Below are positions 36,320-47,077 of a stretch of 64,000 nucleotides of DNA, piece after piece. The notes below the pieces were generated by a model. That model was given only the letters and a program-made list of their open reading frames with translations, searched no databases and had not been told where the DNA came from. Positions within the stretch are counted from its first letter, which is position 1; the number at the start of each line of letters is the position of its first letter. Source of the DNA: Rehmannia glutinosa (lineage: Eukaryota; Streptophyta; Magnoliopsida; Lamiales; Orobanchaceae); the NCBI GenBank assembly GCA_016081115.2, contig JABTTQ020000358.1, forward strand, positions 372,001 to 436,000, in the 5' to 3' direction. The translations under genes and the position numbers were made by a program.

Positions 36320-37764
36320 TTACAAAAGTTCATAAAAGTACAAAACAATATAAATGAAAATGCTAGAAAGTAAAGGAGATGGGGATATCAATCTTCGTCA
36401 GAAGAGAAGCAAGTTAGGGTATGAGGTCTTGATGAATTTCTTCAATTTGCCAATTGACTTCTTCAAACTAAATTTTCCTTTTTCACAACCGGAGCTCTTT
36501 TCTAAGAGAGGCCACATCTCTAAATGTTTCTCTTTCCACTTTGGCCATTCTCTTTGAGATTTAGATCTTCAACATCCAACTCGTCTTCATCTCCTTCCTC
36601 ATTTTCTTCCTCCCTAATTTCTTGTTCATTTCCCACATTTTCTTCTTCATTTTCCTCTTCATTTCCCACATCATCTCCTTGTTCGTCAAACTCACCTCTT
36701 CCAATATTATCAACCTCATTGTCATTAAAGAAATCATCCGAGGTTGTTGTTGATGTCGGCACGTCCTCAAGCGGCTTTGGTAGGAACCCGTGGTAAATGT
36801 CGTCGCATTCTTACCATTTGTAGAATGTTGGCATTATCAAAATCATTGTGACAATTTCGGTATTCATTTCATTTTCGGGTATCCCGATAAGTATAAGAGT
36901 CGGCAAATCAAATTTCCCAAGGTATATTTCTTCTTGGTAAGCTTTCTAGATTCAACAAGCAATATACAAAAATTGCCCCATAATTTACTCTTTCTCCTTG
37001 AACAATCTTATAGGTGAGAAAGAGTTCGAGATTGCTTGGAAGTTTTACTTCCTTTCCACAAACACAATAGGAGCAAATGATAGATATAATCCGATAATTT
37101 GGCGGCATTGCAGTATGTCACCGGGATATACTCCTAAAAAGGTTTTCACATCATCTAGTGAAACACCGAAAGCGTTATCATCCCAATGAGCGCAATCCAC
37201 ATTGACTACTCCATCATTTGACACATTAAAGTGATTACAAATATCGGCCAATGTCCATGAAAAATGCCTACCATTAACAAATGTGTGAAGTTCCAAAGGA
37301 TTATCTATCGTAGCATCAACAATCCACATATTTGCATAGAAAAGTTTTATAAGCTCGTCATCATAGTGCAAACACGGATTATCCCAAAGTGAAACCCATC
37401 CTTGAATTTCAAAATAAGCTCTAATATCGGAAATTCATCATGAAAAGCAACGAACCATACGAGTGCACGCAATTTTCTTATCATTCAATCCAATATTCTC
37501 ATAATGTTCCTCCGCAAGTTTATTTAAGAATCGAAATCTATTAGCTCTAGAGGGAGGCTCGTAGAGGAGTGATAACTTACTAGAGTCCCAATGAATGCTT
37601 GATTTTGAAACCCCGGCTCTTAATTCGGCAATCTCCTCTTCCGTAGCGATTTTGATAGTCTCCTTGAAGAATATCATCTTGTTGTGGATTGGAAGAAGAT
37701 TCACCCCTTTGCCTCCTTCTCCTCTTTTGAGGATTTCGTTGGTAGAATTTCTTGGAGGTGCCAT
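36320..37764 (-). pseudogene. ORF2 of the LTR family (element 2 copy)
   Basis: It starts at ATG 37764 with MAPPRNST. The middle block at 37371-37045 has FYANMW, then GRHFSWTLADICNHF and DDVKTFLGVYPGD, the better copy of the Transposase_32-like region. A long Glu/Asp/Asn-rich acidic segment follows at 36762-36540. The C-terminus ends ...SPLLSSI and stops at 36320-36322. Frameshifts separate the pieces, so it is not translatable as is. Conservation of start, central block and end in both copies suggests that ORF2 was once under selection. Confidence 0.65.
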
Positions 37765-38547
37765 ATATGTGAAGTTCTTGCAAAAAGAAGTGAATTAGCA
37801 CGAAAAATATCAAGGATTGATGAAGAATTGAAGATAGTAGAAGAAAAGGGGAAAAATCGCATTTGCGATAGGGTTTTAAGAAATTTTGTTGCGTCTGTTT
37901 TAAGAGTGAAGACATAAAGTTTTAAGTGCAAAAAATGGCACAGGCGGCCGGTCGAGGTAGGGGGCGGCCGTCGCCCGCTTTGACCGTCCCGGTGATTTAT
38001 CTTTCTCGAGTTTTCTAAAATTCGATTTTTCACCCCAAAAGTTTTAAAACTTTGCAAAAATATAAGTTTGGACTATATCCAACAAATATGGGTTTTGGGA
38101 GAACATATAAACGATAAAATCGAGACTAAACACGTAGTGCCTTTTAAAAGAAAATATTTGCAAAAACAATTAGGGGCACTTAAGGGGTCAAAATGAAATA
38201 TCTTGAAAGATATGTGCATAAGCATAAAATCGAGTTTAAAGAAAAATACGAGTAGACATACCTCGATGGTTTAAGAAACTTGATGACGTAATAGCCAATG
38301 AGTATAAAATATGTATCCTACACAATTCTTAGACAACATATGCATAGAAAATACAAGTGTAGGCAAGTAATATGAGATATCAAAAGAGCTTATGCTATAA
38401 GATTTCATAAGAGATAATAAGCCACATAAGTCTAAAATGCTCAAGAGTTTTAGAAAAACATGCAAGGTCTTTTTTTAAAAAAATTTAAACTCATAAATAT
38501 ATAAGAGACCTATATTAAAAATAAATACTTGAAGATTCATTTTGCAA

Positions 38548-40026
38548 TTAAGACACAATTAAAAGTATGCATAGATTTAAAATGCATATACAAATGGGGA
38601 GATACGGTTTACCAATTACGCCGTTTCCATGGGTTGTGTCTTTCCCATTGTTGATGATATCTTCCCATTGAGAAGTCACTTTGTTGATGATGACTTCTCC
38701 ATTTCCAAGTTTGGTTACCTTCCCATGGTTGATGGTTTTTCTTCTTTGAAAAGCATCTTGTTGATGATGTCTTTGCCATTTCCAAGGATTGTGTTCTTCC
38801 CATTTTTGATTATACGCTCTTCTTGGAAATTGGCTTTGTTGAGAGTAGTTTCTCCTTCTTTGATCAAATGAAACGTTCATTTGATGTTTTCTTGGTGGCA
38901 TGAATTTTCTCCGATTTTTGCTTTAGGGTACCTAATAGCATATTGTTTTGTGGTACCCTCATGTGTTTGGGTCCTTTAAGATTAGCTTTGAGACTTTTAG
39001 GTCTCCAACAATATTTAGAGCTATTTCTAGCCCGACAAGAATTAGCCGTATGACCCTTTTTGCCACAATAAAAACAAGTAATAATTTTAGGAGCATAATG
39101 ACCAATATGCATAGTGACTTGATCCCTTTTCATATGATTAACAACATTAGGCTTATGATCAAGTTCCTTATCACAATCAACAATATTGGACATTTTATTG
39201 GTACTTAAGTTGGATTTTAATAAATCCTTTTTCATGCAATCAATATTCTCAACAAGAGTACTATTTTCTTTTTCAAGGTTTCTAACCTTGTCAAGTGTGG
39301 TGGTGTGAGCACATGATAGTGATTCATAAGAAGTAAATAAACTATCCTTATCATTTTTCAAAATATTGAATTCCTTTTTCAAATTTTTGTATCTAACAAG
39401 CAAGCTTTGGAATTCATTTTGAAGTTCATCATAATCATTTTGTAAATCACTATAATCATTTTGAATGACAATATCATAGGAAGTAGAGGGTTTAAGACAT
39501 ACCTCATTTTCTTCATTGATGCCCATAAAACAATATTCAACTTCTTCATAATTGGAAGTTGTAGGAGGCTTATTCCTTAGATTTGAGCTTGTATGATCTT
39601 GAGAAGTAGATGCTTTTGTTTGACTCCTTTCATTTGCAAATACTCCATAGATGGCTTCTAATTTTTGCCATACTTCATGTGCCGACTTTATTCCTACAAC
39701 ATGATCAAATTCCAAAGTGGTAAGTGAACAATGTAAAATATTAAGAGCTTTACCATTTAAGGAGATGATTTTCTTCTCTTCATCATTGAGCTTTTTGAAG
39801 CCTTTTGAGGTGTGTGGTGTATCTTTCATCGAAATGGATTCTCCATTGATGACGGTGTTCCAAATATCGAACCCGCAACCTTGTAAATAACATTCCATTC
39901 TTTCTTTCCAAAATATAAAATTTTGGAATCAAACCGAGGTGGCTTGGTGGTGGAGGTTAGGATAGATGAGCTTCGTTCGTAGCGTCGATCGTTTCTCTTC
40001 ACTCGCGATGTGAAACGAGCTTGCCA
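38548..40026 (-). pseudogene. Copia-type gag with CCHC knuckle (element 2 copy)
   Basis: One open frame of 344 codons (39898-38867) begins at an internal Met (MECYLQGCGFD). It covers the UBN2-like core, a coiled region and the knuckle CFYCGKKGHTANSC (about 39079-39038). The frame then shifts near 38890 and continues as a Gln/Ser/Trp-rich basic tail to 38548. The conserved N-terminus upstream of the Met (to about 40026) is in another frame and has no ATG. Gag would package the element RNA. Confidence 0.8.
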
Positions 40027-40033
40027 AAAGTTT

Positions 40034-40045
40034 GGCTCGATACCA
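40034..40045 (-). other. Primer-binding site of element 2
   Basis: The minus strand reads TGGTATCGAGCC, 2 bases after the 5' LTR end at 40048. It is identical to the site of element 1. Confidence 0.8.
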
Positions 40046-40047
40046 CT

Positions 40048-41534
40048 TGTAAGTCCAGCGGCTACGATAATCTAGAGGGGGTGAATAGATTATCTCCATC
40101 TTTTCGATTTCGCCCTCTTTTGACAATCGAATGCTCAAACAAAATAATAAAGGTGCGGAATGTAAACAACACACGCTGATTTAAAGAGGTTCAACCCGCC
40201 AGGGCCTAATCCTCTACCACCCCAAAGATATATCAGGGATGGATTTCGAAAAGAAAAAGAATTTTATTAATTACCAAAATTAATACAAATTCAACTTACA
40301 ACACCTTGAAGAGCACCACACTCTTCTTCAACACCACCTTTGGAGATTACCACAATCTCCCTTTGAAGATTACCACAATCTTCCTTCAACGGCACCTTGT
40401 GAAGATTACCACAATCTTCAACCTTGAAGAATACCAAATTCTTCAACACCTCAATAAGAAGATTACCACAATCTTCTTGTACCTATCACCTAGATCATCC
40501 AAGTGTGCTCTTACCACAAAGAACACTCACAAGGATATCTTGTGTTTGAATGATAACCAAAAATCAAGATTACAACTCAATAATGAATAATACAATTTGA
40601 GTGCAAAGTGTAATCAAGAATAGCCTAGACCTCAAGGATGTGAAAGTGATAAGCTAGGCAATTTACAACAAGAAATAAGACAATGAAAGACCAAGTGTTT
40701 GCTTGAAGTGTATCTTGTTGTGTTGTATCTCAATTGTTGTTTTGGTTGCTCCAAAACTTCCTCTATTTATAGGAGATGATTGATCAAGCATAGGCTCCTC
40801 TTGGGGATTGAAAATCTACTGAGAAAAATACAATTAAAATCAAGAATATAGCTGTTAGAAATCAATCCCACAATTTAAGGAAATCGTCTATTTGTCATTG
40901 TCAAACGGTCATATTTTTCTTTGTCAATACACGGGCGACGGCCGCATTTACGAAATAAGAGAAAATAAGAACACTTTGAAAATTACAACAGGGCGCCGGC
41001 CGACGTAGGCTTCGACCGGTCGACCCTGCCTCAACCGGTCCCCCAGGCACAAAAACGAAGGGGTTAAGTTACATTTCAACATGAAACTTGCAGTGGCCGA
41101 CCGGACGGTCGACGCCTGAGCGACGGTCGACCGCTTGTTTTTCCTTCCGTCTCATTTTCTGTTTCTAAAAACATCTTCAGTACGGGTTGCCCTATAGATG
41201 GGCGGCAGTTGGTCGACCACGAGGCATTTAAATGTTGTCCAATTTTTGTCGAAAAATAAAACCCAAGAAATACTCCGAAAATTTAGTAAAAATATTTTAA
41301 ACCAATCGAGAGTATTTAGACAACATTTAGGAACCTTGTTTAGGAGTGAAAAATTCATTGATATAAAATCATTAAAAGTGTTGTCCATTATTATCAAAAA
41401 TAAACTTGAGGAAATACTCAGGAAAATATTAAAACCATTTTAAATCATTTAGGAGTATTTGGACAACCTTTAAAAGCATTGTTTTGGTGACAAAATAAAA
41501 TCATCAAAATTAAGATAAAAACATGTATCAAACA
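40048..41534 (-). repeat. 5' LTR of element 2
   Basis: On the minus strand it begins TGTTTGATACATG (41534) and ends CTTACA (40048). A TATA box (plus-strand CTATTTATA) lies at 40763-40771, the hairpin array at 40308-40526 and a GACCGGTC palindrome at 41014-41021. Confidence 0.85.
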
Positions 41535-42262
41535 AGTACACCATGTCTACAATACTTAAATCTTCTTGTGTAATTTATTCTTTGGTCAAAATCATGTGTA
41601 GCTAAACTCCTAGTGTTTGAATGTAATGACCTCTAGAATGGATTTGTGATTAAGGTGTGTATGTTTTTAATAAAATCTTCATATTTTGTGTGATTCACTT
41701 ATATTATGCTTCGTTCATTCGAATTTATATATGCGCAATATTGATTTGAAGTTTATTTTTCATCCGGAAATCGAGAGATTCATGGTGAAATAGAACCTAT
41801 ATAAGTGAAAAGAGTTGCATGCAATCCTAGATATGGACGACATAAATCTTCCGGATTAAGGTCAAACCTAATATGGGAATTCACAAATCGTTATAATCTT
41901 TGTCTTGGGGGTTTTAACTAGAAAGAGATTTCAGTTAATCAACTTGAGATTAGAAGTTTTTCGCCTTGAGAAAGGGTTTAACTTAAATTGGGAATTTCTA
42001 CGGTCCACAAGACATGATATTTTATTAAAAGAGGTTGGTTTTTGCTTAAGGGCTTACGGTTGTATTTTTAACTTGTCAAATCACAAAAACATTTTAGAGG
42101 GATTTACATTCAAACACATTTCTATCTCTTGATTTCTTATTTTACAAATCTTCCTTCATTTTTACAATTTATAATTTGTTTTCCTTTTTCATCAAACAAA
42201 ACTCTGAAAATTGTTAGATTAAATAACAAAAAGCGGTAATTATTAGTACTTACAATCCTCGT

Positions 42263-42890
42263 GGGAATGAAAGACTAAAAGACGAAAAGGTGGGTCCATG
42301 AAAGATGTCGCCCAAGTTACTAAAAGACGAAGGATGAGTCAGCATGATTTGGAAGTTTTCATAAAAAACTTCGGATACCAGACAAGATGAGGCTCAACCC
42401 ATGTGAAGATGAGTTGGATGCCAACTAATTGCTGCAAGTGGAGCAATAATTCAAGAATGAAAGAGACATCCACTGAAGGGCAATAATAGAGAACATAGAG
42501 GTCTTCTACCTCTATTAATGTCCAGATCTGCAGAAGGCTAGAGGAATCGAATATCTCCCTTAGTCTTCTACAATAAAAATATCCTTTGTAATATTAGTGG
42601 AGAGTTTAGAATTTCCAGAGTGTATATTTTCAGTTTTTAAAATTTTTAGTTTTCATTTTATGTACAAGAGTGTGATAGCCTTTATGAGAGGCTAAACAGG
42701 TTTTCTCCTCCCAAAAGGAGATTACTGATGTAAAAAATTTTTCTTTAAGTTCTTAATAAAATAAAGACCGTTTGTTCAACATGTGTTCATAGTGTACTAT
42801 TGATCTATCCCTTTGAAGAATTACTTATACACATGGAGTAGGAAACAAACCAAGGTTGTGCTGAGCAGTTGCTAAAGGAGTCGGATAACT
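42263..42890 (+). other. Possible intergenic/promoter region of the endogenous pararetrovirus
   Basis: Non-coding DNA between the end of the Ty3-type LTR and recognisable outer-LTR sequence. It has two similar GACTAAAAGACGA motifs (42270-42282 and near 42319), a GATGAGTCAGCATGA near 42333, and a polyadenylation-like AATAAAATAAAG near 42765. Viral coding sequence ends at about 32660 on the other side of the LTR, so this may be the viral intergenic region. No motif proves it. Confidence 0.3.
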
Positions 42891-43917
42891 TGCAGATCAT
42901 TTTCCCTGAGGGTGAGGTTGAATAGTGAGGAGCTGTTTGTCAAACGATCTGGGGGCAGTAATTTTTCGACTGGTGGTGTTGCGAACCATCTCACCCGGTA
43001 CTGTTTCGGTCAAAGAAGGTATGAATTTTAAGGGATTTATTAATTTTACGGAAGCATGTTGGACCTGATATGGTCGTAATGGACTATTTCCATTTTCACC
43101 TGTAAACCTTAGTTTGAAAACTGATAACATAGAATCGGACATCTTTTAATTATATGCCCTGTTAAGTTTATCGGCTGGAAACCTGACATGATCCATTTAA
43201 AACCTCCGAATGAAGACTGGATCTAAGTAGGTGTAACAATGCTACGAATGAAACAGGTGACAGAAATTAAGAGTGTTCATATTCTGTGATATCTGGAACG
43301 AATTTGACCATGTTTCCTTATTTTGTTATAAAGGGTATACTGGGAACTTCAATGAATAATTGATTCCTTTTAATATGGAAGGTCAGAATTGAAACTAATA
43401 CCTCAAAAAGGGCCATTCCTGAACTTACCCCCACAACCAAAGCCAGAGATTTCTTCCTCCACAGTCCAGCCATGTACCACGCAAACCCCCGTTTCGCCGG
43501 AAATAAATTTTCAGTCACCCTCCGGTTTCACACCCAAATAAGTCAGTCAAATAATTTCGGGCACAAAAAAAAAGAGAGAGAAAGGTAGATGGACTGCCAC
43601 GAGACCACTAGTGTCGTTGCTTGAGCGCCCGCCACACTCACTGCTGCCACCGTACGTGCTGAGTGATGATGGGTTTGAAGGGAAGTCATAATTAGAGTTA
43701 TAATTGGGGAATTTTTGGAAGAAAAAAAAAAAAAAGGAAAGGAGAGATTGAAGGGGCACGACCATGGGGGTTTTATTTGAGAGGCTTGATGGGTCTTAGA
43801 TTTTGGAGATGAAGGAAACTAAGAAAAATGACAAAAAAAAAAGAGAAAAAAGAAAATAGAGAGAAAAGAGATGAAGATGACGGAGCAGTGAGGGTCATAA
43901 CCAATTTGGATAGAGTT
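42891..43917 (+). other. Central part of the outermost Ty3/Del-Tekay-like LTR
   Basis: Non-coding LTR-like sequence including a CGCAAACCCCCGTTTCGCCGG stretch near 43480-43500. I see no gene. Its left border with the pararetroviral region is uncertain. Confidence 0.4.
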
Positions 43918-45056
43918 TGAGGCCTTGTATGGTTATGTTTCCATGGACCATTTCTAGTTTCTAGTGTTGGAAATTAAAGGGCTGTTTGTTTATGTTTCCA
44001 TGGTCCATTTCAGTTTCGGAGTTGGAAATAGAATTTTGAGAATTTATTGGTTTTCGTGTGGAAATTGGAATGAATGAATTGAAATGTGTTTTATGTAGGG
44101 TTGAAAATGAGATTGTGTTTGGTTTGAGTAGTTTTGAAATATTATTTTATGCATATAATAATTGAAAAGTTGGTAGTGGTGGGGTCCACTTTAATATTTT
44201 AATTTGAATATATAATATTATATTTGTAAGATTATAGTTGGTGGGTCCCATTAGATAGTTATAATTTAAAAATAGTGATATTTTAAGTAGATAAAGTTGA
44301 TAATAGTGGGTCCTACATATATAATTGGGTTAAAATATGAGAATAGTGATTGATAAGTAATGATGAGTGGTGTAGGGTAGTGTATAGGTTTGAGAATAGA
44401 AATTATAGGTTTGAGATGTTGTTTTATGTGAAAAATAGAAAATGAAAATGATGATTTCCATTGGAAATTTTATGAACAAACATGATTCCACTTTTATGTA
44501 TAGTTGGAAGCGGAAAGAGGCCATTGGAAACATAAACAAACAAGGCCTAAATTTTGAGAATTTATTGGTTTTCGTGTGAAAATTGGAAATATGTTTGGAT
44601 GAGTGAATGAAAATGAGTTTTATGTATGTTTGGAAATGAGATTGTGTTTGGTTGAGTAGTTTTGAAGTATTATTTTATGTATATAATAATTTGAAAAGTT
44701 GATAGTGGTTGAATATTTTAATTGAATATATAATATTATATTTGTGGGATTGTAGGCTAGTGGGTCCCATTAGGTATAAATAATTTAAAATAATAATATT
44801 TTAAGTTAATAGAATTGGTAATAGTGGGTCCCATATGTATAATATGATGAAAAGATGAGAATAATGATTGATGACTGATGTGGGATAGTGTATAGGGTTG
44901 AGAATTGAAATTATAGGTTTGAGATATAGTTTTATGTGAAAAATGGAATGTGAAAATGATAATTTCCATTGGAAAATTTATAAACAAACATGATTCCAAT
45001 TTTATGAATATGAAATTGGAAATTGGTTGTTGGAAACATAAACAAACTAGGCCTGA
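43918..45056. mobile_element. Nested pair of PIF/Harbinger-like MITEs in the outermost LTR
   Basis: The outer element runs from GGCCTTGTATGGTTATGTTTCC (43921) to ...TGGAAACATAAACAAACTAGGCC (45053), flanked by TGA on both sides (43918-43920, 45054-45056). The inner element spans 43978-44547, with ends AGGGCTGTTTGTTTATG and CATAAACAAACAAGGCC, flanked by TAA on both sides. The two bodies are alignable along their length, so one copy inserted into another of the same family. The 3-bp duplications and GGCC(T)TTGTTTG ends fit PIF/Harbinger-type MITEs. Neither has coding capacity. Confidence 0.75.
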
Positions 45057-45550
45057 ATTGTTTACGGGAGAGGAGTAGGAAACTAGGAATTGAAAAGATG
45101 GGCTTTTGATGTGGGAATTTGGTAGAAATAGGACTTTAACCCCTATCTTCCTGAAGTTATAAAATTGACCCTCCAATTTCTTATTATTGTTTTTTTTTCT
45201 TCATATTAACCCATTAGTTTCTTTTCTTTCCAAGCCAATTCAATAGCATTTACCCAATTCAATTATTCAGTTTTCCTTCTCAATCAGTCAATTCTTTTTC
45301 TTTTTATTTAGTAATTTATTTTTCTTAATTATTATTTTACTATATTATTAATTGCAGTTTATAATTTATTTGTAGAAAACGAAGAAAACGAGGAGTAGAA
45401 TTTCCTGCATTATTGCATTCTCCGCACAAACATCTGCATTTATTTGAGGTGTGGATATTCTATTCACTTATTGTTTGTCGCTATTAAATGCTTCGTATAT
45501 GTGTAATTGTTTATGTGCAATGTGAAAATAAATCATGTTAGCATGGGGCT

Positions 45551-45721
45551 GTAAGAAGGTCCGAGATCAAAAGTATCCTCGGGGTGAACCACGATGTTAT
45601 AATTAGTCCGGGGTTTGTAAGAAGGTCCGAGATCAAAAGTATCCTCGGGGTGAACCGCAGACTTGGTCGTCGGGGTAAGAAGGTCCGGATCGGAAGTATC
45701 ATCGGGATGAACCCGCAGATC
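45551..45721. repeat. Three-unit tandem repeat in the outermost LTR
   Basis: GTAAGAAGGTCCG begins at 45551, 45617 and 45675. Units are 58-66 bp and include AGTATCCTCGGGGTGAACC. The third is more divergent. Such internal repeats are frequent in the 3' half of Del/Tekay LTRs. Confidence 0.85.
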
Positions 45722-46141
45722 TTATAAAGTGGCGGTCACCAAAGTAAAAGTTAAATTACATGTTGAATGGTTACAATTATGCCTATTGATGTATTTAATT
45801 TTGACAAATGTGTCCCCATTGAGCGAGTTGGAAGCTCACTCTATATTCATTAACACTTTTCAGGTTGAGGAGTCCGAGCGAGGATTGGAGGCGGTGGATG
45901 CAAAGTCGATAAATTTATTTATTTTACAACTTTAGGAATATTTTATTTTATTAACGGAATTCTAGTTACTATTTTATTTTTGGATGACTGATGTTTGAGA
46001 TTCAAATTAAAGTACTTTGTTTATTCGAATGCAAAATTTTAATCGTATGTTATCTTTTTAAATGGTGTCCTTTTAATTAAGCTAATTGAAATGCTTGTTA
46101 AAAATTCCGTACTGTTAGAGAATTTGGGTCGTTACAGATAA

Positions 46142-47077
46142 TGACATATAACCTATTATAAATAGGCGTAAGAAATACACCTCTTCTTCATTTTCTCTAA
46201 TTCTTCTTCTTAAAGCTTATTTTGTAGTATTAATTTCTTATTATTTACAACAATAGCTACCTACATAAATATTGATTTATCATAATTGTCAAACACAACC
46301 ACTTGACTTATTTCTCGAGTTCCGTTTGACATTATATGTAACAAATACAACTCATGTCTTCGTGACAATAACAAAAAAAAATTAAATAACTTTTAAAAAT
46401 AGCCAAATCATATACCTTCAAAACAAATATATATAACATACTTTCAAGCCCTTATTAATGATAAGAAATTCTCAAATAGTTTCTCAAATATGAATTTATT
46501 CATCAAACCAAACATTCAACACAGTTACTATCATTTCATTGATGCATACAAAATTTTAAGTATAGGAACTTGTAACTTCTAAACCAGCTTCTCTTTTTAA
46601 TTCTGAGCGTAATACGAAGCTTTAGTGGCAGAGTGCTTAGAAAGTAAAAACCATAAAGCCAAAAGCTTTAGTGACAGACTCCTCGGTAGCAATTCATCAG
46701 ACAGTTTTCTACACTAATCTATTAAATTTGACTCTTGGTCAAACTTAATCAACAATTAATAATCAAGACAACACATAGTCATACCAATAGAAACAACCAC
46801 CACCAAGAGAGACTAAAACGGCTCCAGTTCATGCTGATAACATTACATCAGTTCAGATCATATACCCCTGTCACCTTAAAAGTAAGGTCTCTATAATATA
46901 GATAACTAGCTGTTCAAAAACACAATTCCACAAATATCCTAGTTGCAAGTGACTAATACAAATATAATCATTATATGCATTGCCATCTCTACCCCCAAAC
47001 ATCACAGGAAGATGCAGATTGTGAACGATGAGGTGCAACTTTCCAACCTCAAAGAACCACACCCCCAATATAACCGC
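46142..47077. other. Intergenic DNA right of the nest, with RPA3 3' flank
   Basis: 46142-46260 contains TATAAATAGG and a pyrimidine-rich stretch, possibly an old LTR remnant. The rest is AT-rich with no gene visible. The last few hundred bases are probably the 3' UTR of the minus-strand RPA3 gene. Confidence 0.4.

Larger units (their letters stand above)
33518..41534 (-). mobile_element. LTR element 2: same non-autonomous family as element 1, complete layout
   Basis: An 8.0-kb minus-strand element. It has a 5' LTR at 40048-41534, a PBS at 40034-40045, gag at about 40026-38548, ORF2 at 37764-36320, a polypurine tract at 35000-35012 (AAAAAGGGGAGAT on minus) and a 3' LTR at 33518-34999. Ends are TGTTTGATACATG and CTTGACTTACA. 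There is no pol between gag and ORF2 or elsewhere, so it would depend on proteins from another element. LTR-LTR similarity is high by eye. It is inserted in the TGATAAGG Ty3-type LTR, but no clear target-site duplication is visible. It carries an internal 160-bp tandem duplication at 35185-35506. Confidence 0.85.
32677..42262 (+). mobile_element. Ty3-type solo LTR (TGATAAGG family), split by LTR element 2
   Basis: It starts TGATAAGGTCTTTTTATGCACG at 32677, a common start of plant Ty3 LTRs. It carries two copies of the palindrome AACACGGCCGTGTT (32952-32965, 33029-33042) and a TATAAAAG promoter box at 33323-33330. It is interrupted at 33517/33518 by element 2 and resumes at 41535. It ends near ...CAATCCTCGTGGG at about 42262, also typical of this LTR class. 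No internal coding region of its own is found. I could not confirm its target-site duplication. Confidence 0.6.
9535..46136 (+). mobile_element. Outermost Ty3/Del-Tekay-like LTR, apparently solo, split by nested insertions
   Basis: The left end begins TGTAATATCCGGATTTTTT at 9535 and the right end finishes TTTGGGTCGTTACA at 46136, both typical ends of plant Del/Tekay LTRs. The 5-bp sequence GATAA flanks both sides (9530-9534 and 46137-46141), which supports a single insertion event. LTR-type sequence is recognisable at 9535 to about 10180 (with CCTATAAATA near 9812) and about 42891-46136. No gag or pol of a Tekay element lies between, so a solo LTR is the simplest reading. Everything inside is later insertions: an endogenous pararetrovirus, a LINE, two copies of another LTR family, a second Ty3-type LTR and MITEs. 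The inner junctions with the pararetrovirus are not fixed to the base. Confidence 0.65.

Noticed and set aside
33513..41539. A 5-bp target-site duplication for LTR element 2
   Set aside because: ATCTT on the left and AGTAC on the right do not match, so none is claimed.
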